Shown here: positions 1-4,602 of the stretch, one piece after another | How the letters are laid out: each line of letters opens with the position of its first letter | Numbering within the stretch: the first letter of the stretch is position 1 | From: Maritimibacter sp. | GTDB lineage: Bacteria; Pseudomonadota; Alphaproteobacteria; Rhodobacterales; Rhodobacteraceae | Direction: 5' to 3' | DNA: 5,426 nt | NCBI GenBank assembly: GCA_020441225.1 | Contig: JAGRMP010000038.1 | Span: 1 to 5,426 of the forward strand | The notes under the pieces: generated by a model | Databases searched by the model: none | What the model saw: only the letters and a program-made list of their open reading frames with translations | Told to the model about the DNA's origin: nothing | Made by a program: the position numbers and the translations under genes

Positions 1-225
1 CCAGCGCGGCACGGCGACATAGACGCTGTCGGTCACCGCCTGCCGGGCGACCGCCTGTTGCAGAAGACGCAACGAAAACCCGGCCTTGAGCTCGACCACG
101 ACCACGGCCTTACCGGCAACCCCCACCACGTCCGCCGGGCCGACTTCGGCCTTGACCTCGTAGCCGGCGGCTTCGAGATGGGCTTTCACGGGGCCGTAAA
201 GCTCGGTTTCGCGCAATGTCGTCAT
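1..225 (-). CDS. DUF2161-family PD-(D/E)XK nuclease-fold protein, N-terminal part
   Basis: Translation from the ATG at 225 gives 75 residues, open to the left edge, so the C-terminal part lies outside the window. It begins MTTLRETELYGPVKAHLEAA. An acidic residue in GPADVVG (Asp34 by my count) followed by a strand ending in VVELKAGFS gives the D...ExK pattern of the PD-(D/E)XK nuclease fold. The segment QQAVARQAVTDSVYVAVPR is typical of proteins annotated as DUF2161 phosphodiesterases in Rhodobacterales. The family's substrate is not established to my knowledge, so nuclease activity is inferred from the fold. AAGG lies about 4 bases before the ATG, a short but usable ribosome site. A palindrome (253-273) and a hairpin (279-303) separate it from the upstream dioxygenase gene, so it may have its own promoter or be read through. 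Confidence 0.8.
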   Translation of the reverse strand, partial: MTTLRETELYGPVKAHLEAAGYEVKAEVGPADVVGVAGKAVVVVELKAGFSLRLLQQAVARQAVTDSVYVAVPRW

Positions 226-252
226 GGCGCCTTGCTACAGGCTTCGGCGCGG

Positions 253-273
253 TTTGAGAATCGTGTTTTCAAA
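253..273. promoter_or_regulatory. Imperfect AT-rich palindrome before the DUF2161 gene
   Basis: TTTGAGAA (253-260) and TTTTCAAA (266-273) form an inverted repeat around the 5-base centre TCGTG; 7 of 8 pairs are Watson-Crick and the other is G-T. It lies 28-48 bases upstream of the minus-strand ATG at 225, where a repressor or activator site would be expected. Its AT content stands out in GC-rich surroundings. I do not recognise the regulator, and it could also be part of a core promoter. Confidence 0.4.
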
Positions 274-278
274 GGGTC

Positions 279-303
279 GCGCCCGGACCGGAGACCCGGG
301 CGC
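279..303 (-). terminator. Stem-loop after the PhyH dioxygenase gene
   Basis: GCGCCCGG (279-286) and CCGGGCGC (296-303) make a perfect 8-bp GC stem with a 9-base loop, starting 9 bases past the dioxygenase stop codon. On the minus strand it is followed by GACCCTTTG, so the U tract is short. It is either a weak intrinsic terminator or an mRNA 3' stabilising hairpin that allows read-through into the DUF2161 gene. Confidence 0.5.
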
Positions 304-312
304 AGCAGGGTT

Positions 313-1104
313 TCAGAGCGGCAGGCCGCAGGCCCGGCGGATGGCGATCTGCACCGGTGCGGGCGGCAGCGCCGGATCGAAACCCGCGCGCGGCAGGAGC
401 GGCGGTTGCGCCAGGAACCGTGGCAGGGTGCCGCGGTGGGGCTGCGCCGCGTGCACCAGGAACGGGTGGCACAGATAGACCGTGCCCGCCGCGCCCGTCG
501 CCAGCGCCACGTCGCAACCGGCCGTCGAGGCATAGCCCGCGGCCGAGAGCGCGCGCAGCGTCGTGCCCGCAGGGCCATGGGGCAGAAGCTCGCGGGCGAC
601 GGTCGCATGCGAGCCCACGCGCAGCCGGGTCGGCGCGTCGTCGGGGCCGACATCCGAGAACAGGAACAGCATCACCAGCAAACGGCCGTCGCTCCGCACG
701 TTGACCCGCCACTCCATGAAATCGGGCGCCTCGGTGCCGAAACTCATGTCGACATGCCAACCGTCGTCGCCCGGATCGTCCCGCGACGGAAAGCGGATCG
801 GGAAAGTGCCGAGCCCCGTGGGCGCAAGCCAGCGGCCGGCCCCGGTGAGCTGGTCATAGGCGCGGTGGAGCCGGGGCGTGTTCGCCGCTTCGACGAAGGG
901 GCGCGCGGTCAGGAATCCCAGGCGCACGACGGGGGCGTGCCAGCCTTGCGGGTCGTCCGGCGAGAGCCCGGTTTCGGCCCACAGGAGCTCGCGGCCGGCA
1001 TCGGCCAGCTCCGGGCTGAAGGCCCGGTCGAGTTTGACGAAACCGTCATCGATGAAGCTTTGGACCTGAGCCGCGCTCAGGCCGGTCGTTTCGGATTTGG
1101 GCAT
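313..1104 (-). CDS. Phytanoyl-CoA dioxygenase (PhyH) family Fe(II)/2-oxoglutarate oxygenase
   Basis: A complete 263-residue protein, close to the usual length for bacterial PhyH-family enzymes, which hydroxylate a small substrate with O2 and 2-oxoglutarate at a mononuclear Fe(II) centre. The N-terminus (LSAAQVQSFIDDGFVKLDRAF, 9-29, split by me as LSAAQVQSF then IDDGFVKLDRAF) is the standard opening of the family. The facial triad is visible: His117 and Asp119 in GWHVDMSF, and His218 in HPFLVHAAQPHRG. Arg229 in LPRFL is the likely 2-oxoglutarate anchor. No signal peptide or membrane segment is seen, so it is probably cytosolic. The start is supported by AAGGA about 8 bases upstream (1113-1117). 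The substrate cannot be read from sequence: phytanoyl-CoA is only the founding member's substrate, and bacterial relatives act on many metabolites. No biosynthetic neighbour helps, since the adjacent genes encode a DUF2161 protein and a pyrophosphatase. Confidence 0.88.
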   Translation of the reverse strand: MPKSETTGLSAAQVQSFIDDGFVKLDRAFSPELADAGRELLWAETGLSPDDPQGWHAPVVRLGFLTARPFVEAANTPRLHRAYDQLTGAGRWLAPTGLGTFPIRFPSRDDPGDDGWHVDMSFGTEAPDFMEWRVNVRSDGRLLVMLFLFSDVGPDDAPTRLRVGSHATVARELLPHGPAGTTLRALSAAGYASTAGCDVALATGAAGTVYLCHPFLVHAAQPHRGTLPRFLAQPPLLPRAGFDPALPPAPVQIAIRRACGLPL

Positions 1105-1142
1105 GATAGTCTTCCTTTGGCCGCCGCCAGTGCGGGGCCTGT

Positions 1143-1206
1143 CTGATCTGGAATAGCGGGCAGCGCCGTAACGGGCCGCCGCAACGGATTTGGCCGTTCA
1201 GATCAG
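1143..1206 (-). repeat. Long-range inverted repeat in the dioxygenase upstream region
   Basis: CTGATCTG (1143-1150) is the exact reverse complement of CAGATCAG (1199-1206), 48 bases apart. Next to the right arm, GGCCGTT (1192-1198) can pair with AACGGGCC (1170-1177) with one bulged G, so the right arm could form 15 nearly continuous pairs. AACGG/CCGTT (1183-1187, 1194-1198) is a competing local hairpin. In the minus-strand transcript this would be a folded leader 39-102 bases before the dioxygenase ATG. No known riboswitch class was recognised. Confidence 0.4.
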
Positions 1207-1322
1207 CGGGAAGAATGTGGACATCGTCATCATTCCGCGAGCTTGGACCGGTCCGGCCGCCGCGGCAAGGACAATCGCCGTTGCGCCGGGCCGAAGCGCC
1301 AGCCTGCGCCGGTCGCGGGCGC

Positions 1323-1343
1323 AATGCCGCAGCGCAGCATTTT
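1323..1343 (+). terminator. Terminator-like hairpin with no upstream plus-strand gene
   Basis: AATGCCGC (1323-1330) and GCAGCATT (1334-1341) pair with one C-A mismatch around the loop AGC and run into TTTTC, the form of a small intrinsic terminator on the plus strand. It sits just upstream of the ppaC promoter and could insulate it from antisense read-through or end a short unannotated transcript. Chance is also possible in GC-rich sequence. Confidence 0.3.
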
Positions 1344-1357
1344 CTGCCGATCCCGGG

Positions 1358-1386
1358 GTGACAAGGCGCGTCCCGCGCCCTATACA
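1358..1386 (+). promoter_or_regulatory. Predicted sigma-70-type promoter of ppaC
   Basis: GTGACA (1358-1363, 5 of 6 matches to TTGACA) and TATACA (1381-1386, 4 of 6 matches to TATAAT) are separated by exactly 17 bases. Transcription would start near 1393, giving a leader of about 40 bases before the ATG at 1434. The spacer is almost filled by the perfect inverted repeat GGCGCG-TCC-CGCGCC (1365-1379), a possible operator. Confidence 0.6.
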
Positions 1387-1433
1387 CCGCGCCAAACACT
1401 GCCCGAAATCACCTTGTCTGAATGGATGCTCCC

Positions 1434-2354
1434 ATGACCACGCTCGTCTTCGGCCACAAGTCGCCCGACACCGATTCCACCGGCTCGCCCATCATCTGGG
1501 CCTGGTACCTCAACGAGGTCAAAGGCACCCCGGCCGAGGCCGTGCTGCTCGGCGAGCCCAACACCGAGGCCGCCTTCGTGCTCACCCGCTGGGACGTGCC
1601 GAAACCGCGGATCATCGCCGATGTCGAGGCCGACCAGCCCTGCGTGATCGTCGATACCAACAACCCCGCCGAGCTCCCCGCCTCGATCAACGACGCCGAC
1701 GTGCGCCAGATCATCGACCACCACAAGCTGGCCGGCGGGCTCGAAACCAAGGGGCCGATCGACATCACCGTGCGCCCGGTCGCCTGCACCGCGACGATCC
1801 TCTACGATCTCATCGGCGACGACACCGCCAAGATGCCCGACTGGGTCCGCGCCATGGCGCTGTCGTGCATCCTGTCCGACACGCTGGAATTCCGCTCGCC
1901 GACCACCACCGCGCATGACAAGGAGGTCGCCCTGACCCTCGCCTCCGAGCTCGGCGTGTCGGTCCCCGATTATGCCGCCGAGCTGTTCGCGGCGAAATCC
2001 GATGTTTCGGCCTTTTCCGATGCGGAACTGCTGCGGATGGATTCGAAGGAATACGGCGTCGGCGGCAAGAAATTCCGCGTGAGCGTGCTGGAGACCACCG
2101 CGCCGCAGATCCCGCTCGACCGCAAGGCGGGGCTGATGGAGGCGATGGAGGTCGTGGCCAAGGAAGACGGCGTCGACCAGGTGCTGCTCTTCGTGGTCGA
2201 CATCATCGCCGAGGAAGCGACGCTGCTGGTGCCCAACGATCTGGTGAAGACCGTGGCCGAGAAAAGCTTCGCCGCCACCGTGACCGGCGACAGCGTGGTG
2301 CTGCCGGGGATCATGAGCCGGAAAAAGCAGATCATCCCGAACCTGAAGCTGTGA
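1434..2354 (+). CDS. ppaC: Manganese-dependent inorganic pyrophosphatase (family II, DHH superfamily)
   Basis: This cytosolic enzyme hydrolyses pyrophosphate to two phosphates, pulling nucleic acid, aminoacyl-tRNA and other activation reactions forward. The 306-residue product matches the usual family II length. All signature motifs are present: GHKSPDTDS (His8, Asp12 and Asp14 as metal ligands), VIVDTNN with Asp74, the DHH triad at 95-97, LSDT with Asp149, and C-terminal SRKKQ (295-299), which binds pyrophosphate in the DHHA2 domain. The two domains meet at roughly residue 188. No CBS or DRTGG insert is present, so this is the simple form without nucleotide regulation. I chose the ATG at 1434 over the in-frame ATG at 1422 because family members start a few residues before the FGHKxPDTD motif and GGA lies about 7 bases upstream. 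It is transcribed alone, with its own promoter and a strong terminator. Confidence 0.95.
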   Translation: MTTLVFGHKSPDTDSTGSPIIWAWYLNEVKGTPAEAVLLGEPNTEAAFVLTRWDVPKPRIIADVEADQPCVIVDTNNPAELPASINDADVRQIIDHHKLAGGLETKGPIDITVRPVACTATILYDLIGDDTAKMPDWVRAMALSCILSDTLEFRSPTTTAHDKEVALTLASELGVSVPDYAAELFAAKSDVSAFSDAELLRMDSKEYGVGGKKFRVSVLETTAPQIPLDRKAGLMEAMEVVAKEDGVDQVLLFVVDIIAEEATLLVPNDLVKTVAEKSFAATVTGDSVVLPGIMSRKKQIIPNLKL

Positions 2355-2371
2355 TCGGGTCGATATGAAGG

Positions 2372-2399
2372 AAAGGGCGTCCCGGCGGGGCGCCCTTTT
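2372..2399 (+). terminator. Strong intrinsic terminator of ppaC, possibly bidirectional
   Basis: Positions 2372-2383 and 2387-2398 form a continuous 12-bp stem (AAAGGGCG plus TCCC against its complement, with one T-G pair) with a 3-base loop GGC, ending in TTTT. It starts 17 bases after the ppaC stop codon. The A/T ends of the stem make it usable from the other side too, 12 bases beyond the stop codon of the converging minus-strand gene. Confidence 0.9.
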
Positions 2400-2411
2400 C
2401 TGTTGCGGGCC

Positions 2412-3116
2412 TCACAACGGGATCGCCTCCAGCCAGGCGCTATCGACCGGGCGGAAGGCGCCGTGGCGGCGCAGCTCGGCGAGGACGGCGGGCATGTGGG
2501 CCGCACCGTAGACCACGGCGATCCGGCGGGGGGGCTCCGGGGCGGCTTTTGCCTTGTCGAGTTCCGCGCCGAGGACGCGGGCGAGGTTTTCGTCGCGGGC
2601 GTGCAGGATGACCGACAGCAGCCCGTCCGCCGGGGTGCCGGGCGCGAGGGTGAGGTCGCGGTCGGCGAGGTCGGTGGTGCATTGGCCGCGCGCGAGGGTC
2701 GCGCGGCTGGCGGTGGCGCGCAGCCACAGCCCGTAGGCGGGCGCGCCGAGGGTGACAGCCGCGCGCAGCCAGAGCGGCAGGCCGCGCCAGAGCCGGTCGA
2801 ACGCCCCCGGGGTGACATCGGCCAGGATCACCTCGGCGCCGCCTGCCTGCGGCCGGATCGGGGTCTGGGCCGTGAGACCGAGGCGTTTGAGCGGGGCCCA
2901 GCGGTAGGCGCGGGTGAGGAACCAGCTCGCGCGGCTGCGCACGCCCTCGACCAGCACCGCGTCATGGCCCAGCGCCTCGGTTTCGACGGTCTCGAAGAAC
3001 CGCGCGAGACCGACATGGATCATCGGATAGAGTGTGACCTCGGCCGGGTGGTCGGGGGCGGTGAGCCGGTGGCGGGCGGCCCTGAGACCGAGGATGGAGC
3101 TTTCGAGAAACTGCAT
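2412..3116 (-). CDS. TraB/PrgY/TIKI-like family protein (tentative)
   Basis: A complete 234-residue protein. Near the N-terminus, VTLYPMIHVGLARFF places His34 after a beta strand, and GHDAVLVEGVRSR (51-62) carries Glu57 and Arg60. The C-terminal part has RDENLARVL (174-182) and then VVYGAAHMPAVLAEL with His207. This order (xxHxG, VxxEGxR, RDxNxA, VxGxxH) resembles the TraB / PrgY / GumN / TIKI superfamily, whose members are proposed metal-dependent peptidases or pheromone-shutdown proteins. A hydrophobic stretch at about 112-133 could be a membrane-associated helix. No signal peptide is seen. The start has AGGGGAG about 4 bases upstream (3121-3127). Similarity is by motif only; the biochemical role is unknown. 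It lies downstream of the cytosolic rhodanese on the same strand but is separated by a strong hairpin (3173-3201), and a weak promoter (TTTCGC, 17 bases, TAGGCT, at 3144-3172) may serve it. Confidence 0.6.
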   Translation of the reverse strand: MQFLESSILGLRAARHRLTAPDHPAEVTLYPMIHVGLARFFETVETEALGHDAVLVEGVRSRASWFLTRAYRWAPLKRLGLTAQTPIRPQAGGAEVILADVTPGAFDRLWRGLPLWLRAAVTLGAPAYGLWLRATASRATLARGQCTTDLADRDLTLAPGTPADGLLSVILHARDENLARVLGAELDKAKAAPEPPRRIAVVYGAAHMPAVLAELRRHGAFRPVDSAWLEAIPL

Positions 3117-3172
3117 GGGCTCCCCTGCGGCGGCGATGGGGCGAGCCTAGCAGGCCGGGGGGCGATGCGAAA

Positions 3173-3201
3173 CGCCCCGCGCGGGCGGACCCGGCGGGGC
3201 G
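3173..3201 (-). terminator. GC-rich hairpin after the cytosolic rhodanese gene
   Basis: 3173-3185 and 3190-3201 form 12 base pairs with one bulged G (3181) and a 4-base loop, beginning 24 bases past the rhodanese stop codon. On the minus strand the stem is followed by TTTCGC, so the U tract is short. It is likely an intrinsic terminator or attenuator between the rhodanese and the TraB-like gene. Confidence 0.55.
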
Positions 3202-3225
3202 CATTGGCGTTCAGCGGGCGCCGGT

Positions 3226-3591
3226 TCAGGCGGCGGGCGCGACCGGCTGGTAGCCCTGGCGGCCCGCGATCTCGATCATGCCGCCGGCGGCGGAGATGAC
3301 CTTGTTGTCGAGCATCTGGGCGAGGTACATGCCCGCGGCCTGGGTGCGCGAGCCGGAGCGGCAGACGAGCACGATGTCGCGGCCGTCGGCGATGTCGTCC
3401 TTGATCGCCGCGACGAAGCTCTGCGGGTCCTGGAAGGTGATGAGCCTGGCGCCTTCGATCACCCCGGTCTGGTACCATTCCGGCGGCGTGCGGATGTCGA
3501 CCACGAGCGCGCCGGACGCCTTCATCTCGTCGACGGTCATGACCTTGTGTTCGAAACCCTCGATCTGGGGCGGGCGGCCGAAACCGAACAT
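3226..3591 (-). CDS. Cytosolic single-domain rhodanese-like protein
   Basis: A 121-residue protein starting MFGFGRPPQ, with one complete rhodanese domain (about 14-117). Rhodaneses move sulfane sulfur through a cysteine persulfide. The catalytic loop is CRSGSRT with Cys77, preceded by the strand DIVLV. The flanking family motifs VVDIRTPPEW (30-39), GVIEGARLI (43-51) and GGMIEIAGRQGYQPV (103-117) are intact, so it should be catalytically competent. No signal or membrane segment is present. The start is firm: AAGGAG lies 6 bases before the ATG (3598-3603). Physiological donor and acceptor are unknown; sulfide or persulfide detoxification, or sulfur delivery, are the usual roles. Its closest visible relative is the exported paralogue at 3900-4337, about half identical in the domain by my alignment. 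A perfect palindrome at 3662-3680 lies 71-89 bases upstream and probably controls it. Confidence 0.92.
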   Translation of the reverse strand: MFGFGRPPQIEGFEHKVMTVDEMKASGALVVDIRTPPEWYQTGVIEGARLITFQDPQSFVAAIKDDIADGRDIVLVCRSGSRTQAAGMYLAQMLDNKVISAAGGMIEIAGRQGYQPVAPAA

Positions 3592-3661
3592 GTTCTTCTC
3601 CTTATCCGGGCCGCAGGCGCGGGCCGCTGTTTCTTCGGCCGCTCGATCCGGGCCGCTGAGT

Positions 3662-3688
3662 TTACATTCGGTGAATGTAATATGTTTT
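3662..3688 (-). promoter_or_regulatory. Perfect palindromic operator with -10-like element before the cytosolic rhodanese gene
   Basis: TTACATTC (3662-3669) and GAATGTAA (3673-3680) are a perfect 8-bp inverted repeat with spacer GGT. On the minus strand a -10-like TATTAC (3677-3682) overlaps one arm, so a bound repressor would block RNA polymerase. The adjoining ATATGTTTT (3680-3688) recurs before the exported rhodanese gene. ArsR-type persulfide sensors (SqrR, BigR, YgaV) often control rhodaneses, and from memory the SqrR site contains ATTC and GAAT half-sites, so that class is the leading guess. No regulator gene is in the window. Confidence 0.65.
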
Positions 3689-3844
3689 CCGGGAGTCCAA
3701 TCCCCGTGCAGCCGCGGCATGCGGACGCAGGCAGGATGGCATGAAACGGACCGCGCCGAAACCGCTACCGGAGCCGGGGCCCGGGCCGGCGGGCGTGCAG
3801 ACCCTGCGTGCGCCGGAACCGGGCAGAAGCGCGCGGATCCTTCG

Positions 3845-3879
3845 AAAAAACAGGCAAACCCGGGAAGGCATGGGCCGGG
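3845..3879 (-). terminator. Possible weak terminator of the exported rhodanese gene
   Basis: On the minus strand a 5-bp stem (CCCGG and CCGGG, 3859-3863 with 3875-3879, 11-base loop) precedes GTTTGCCTG and a run of six T (3845-3850). The stem is short and the T run is about 8 bases away, so this is a marginal call. It begins 20 bases after the stop codon. Confidence 0.3.
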
Positions 3880-3899
3880 GCACCGTCCGCGGCCGACGA

Positions 3900-4337
3900 T
3901 CAGCTCGGCGGGACGGTCTGGTAACCGGCGGCCAGCACCTTCTGGATGCCGCCTTCGACCGAGATGATCCGGTTCGGGATCTGGCGCGACAGGAAATCCG
4001 CCACCACCTGGGTCCGGTTCCCCGAATTGCAGATCAGCACGAGATCGCGCCCGTTGGCGATCTCGGCGGCGATTTTCGGCAGGAAGGTATTGGGATTGTT
4101 GAAGTCGAATTCGATCAGCTCGGCGCCTTCGATCACGCCGGTGTCCTGCCACTCCTTGGGGGTGCGGATATCGACCAGCAGCGCCCCGTCGGCGGTCATT
4201 TCGGAAACCGGCAGGAACCGGTGTTCCCATCCGCCCGCAGCCCGGCTGGACCGCGCCATGACCATGGCCCCGACACCGCCGAGCGCCAGGGCCCCGATGC
4301 CCGAAAACAGCAGATGCCGTCTGTTCATTTCACTCAT
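3900..4337 (-). CDS. Exported rhodanese-like protein with Tat-like signal
   Basis: A 145-residue protein. The N-terminus has NRRHLLFSG followed by a hydrophobic stretch (about 9-28) and a small-residue region ending near SRAAGG (31-36). This resembles a twin-arginine (Tat) signal peptide or an N-terminal anchor, so the mature protein likely works in the periplasm or at the membrane. The rhodanese domain follows (about 40-143) with LLVDIRTPKEW (53-63), GVIEGAELI and active loop CNSGNRT with Cys103. It is therefore probably an active sulfurtransferase, not a degenerate one. GAGGG lies 4 bases before the ATG at 4337; Met4 (ATG at 4328) is an alternative start that keeps the signal. It is a paralogue of the cytosolic rhodanese downstream, and an AT-rich element at 4369-4391 matches the operator region of that gene. 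Partner and substrate are unknown. Confidence 0.9.
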   Translation of the reverse strand: MSEMNRRHLLFSGIGALALGGVGAMVMARSSRAAGGWEHRFLPVSEMTADGALLVDIRTPKEWQDTGVIEGAELIEFDFNNPNTFLPKIAAEIANGRDLVLICNSGNRTQVVADFLSRQIPNRIISVEGGIQKVLAAGYQTVPPS

Positions 4338-4602
4338 ACCGCCCTCGCATTCCGCCCTTGGGTTTCAAATTCGTATTTTGTTATATGTTTTTCTGACCGC
4401 CCCGCGCAATGCGACGAAGTATGCCTCTCACAGAGGTGATCCCATGGCTTCTGGGCGAAAATATCTTCAGACCTTGACGTTTCTGACCTCGCTGTGCGGG
4501 TGGGGGTCGCAAAAAAGACGCATCTCTCCCGCCGTAACGCTGCAGTGCGGCAATTCGAAGGCAGACGACGGCAGATCGCGGCCCGACCCCGGTATCTTTC
4601 GG
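4338..4602. other. Intergenic region with an orphan strong ribosome-binding sequence
   Basis: After the rhodanese promoter (4369-4409) the plus strand has CCTCT-CAC-AGAGG (4424-4436), a 5-bp hairpin, whose right half lies in AGAGGTGATCC (4432-4442). That matches the complement of the 16S rRNA 3' end at 10 of 11 positions and is followed by an ATG at 4444. The frame (MASGRKYLQTLTFL...) runs on antisense through the VOC gene with no stop until past 5200, so no gene is called. Six A at 4511-4516 (T on the minus strand) lie beyond the VOC stop codon without a good stem, so no terminator is called. Confidence 0.45.
4369..4391 (-). promoter_or_regulatory. AT-rich element before the exported rhodanese gene, matching the paralogue's
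   Basis: Aligned without gaps to 3666-3688, this block is identical at 17 of 23 bases: ATTCG, then five differing bases, TGT, one difference, ATATGTTTT. On the minus strand it gives the -10-like TATAAC (4380-4385), with a start site expected near 4373, about 36 bases before the ATG. It keeps one half-site (ATTCG) of the palindrome but not the other, so the regulator may bind more weakly. A -35 resembling TTGCGC (4404-4409) is possible but poor. Confidence 0.55.

Larger units (their letters stand above)
1105..1433. other. Divergent control region between the dioxygenase gene and ppaC
   Basis: This 329-bp stretch has no convincing gene. From left to right it holds the dioxygenase ribosome site (1113-1117), a long-range inverted repeat (1143-1206), a terminator-like hairpin on the plus strand (1323-1343), and the ppaC promoter (1358-1386) with its roughly 40-base leader. 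A 65-codon open frame exists on the minus strand (1198-1395), but it overlaps the ppaC promoter, is rich in Arg and Ala, and has no convincing ribosome site. Confidence 0.6.
3592..3899. other. Intergenic region between the two rhodanese genes
   Basis: This 308-bp stretch has no supported gene. Nearest the cytosolic rhodanese it holds the ribosome site (3598-3603) and a repeat-rich leader (GGGCCGC at 3608-3614, 3621-3627 and 3650-3656; an 11-bp direct repeat at 3604-3614 and 3646-3656). Next comes the AT-rich operator and promoter block (3662-3688), then GC-rich sequence with the palindrome GCCCGGGC (3779-3786), and a possible weak terminator of the exported rhodanese gene (3845-3879). A plus-strand open frame from 3741 is rich in Pro, Arg and Gly and continues antisense through the next gene, so it is not taken as real. 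Confidence 0.6.

Noticed and set aside
253..303. CRISPR, insertion-sequence ends or attachment site
   Set aside because: The inverted repeats here and elsewhere are short, single-copy and next to promoters or gene ends. There are no spaced repeats, transposase genes or target duplications.
58..1146. Long plus-strand open frame of 362 codons
   Set aside because: It is antisense to the DUF2161 and PhyH genes, is dominated by Arg, Gly and Ala, and shows no family motif. Such mirror frames are common in GC-rich DNA.
1198..1395. 65-codon minus-strand frame with a hydrophobic Ala/Val patch
   Set aside because: It covers the predicted ppaC promoter, lacks a ribosome site, and is Arg-rich at the start. 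It is left as non-coding, with some doubt.
1422..1433. Upstream ATG as start of ppaC
   Set aside because: It would add only MDAP, has no ribosome site, and the family starts just before the GHKxPDTD strand; the ATG at 1434 fits better.
1190..1918. Plus-strand frame of 242 codons overlapping the ppaC start
   Set aside because: It runs in another frame of ppaC, whose DHH and SRKKQ motifs are unmistakable, and its composition (Arg, His, Pro) is that of a shadow frame.
2403..3299. Plus-strand frame of 298 codons
   Set aside because: It is antisense to the TraB-like gene and made of low-complexity Gly, Arg and Ala. The minus-strand protein has ordered motifs and a good ribosome site.
3592..4230. 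N-terminal extension of the cytosolic rhodanese frame up to 4230
   Set aside because: The extension overlaps the exported rhodanese gene in another frame and crosses the operator. AAGGAG before the ATG at 3591 marks the true start.
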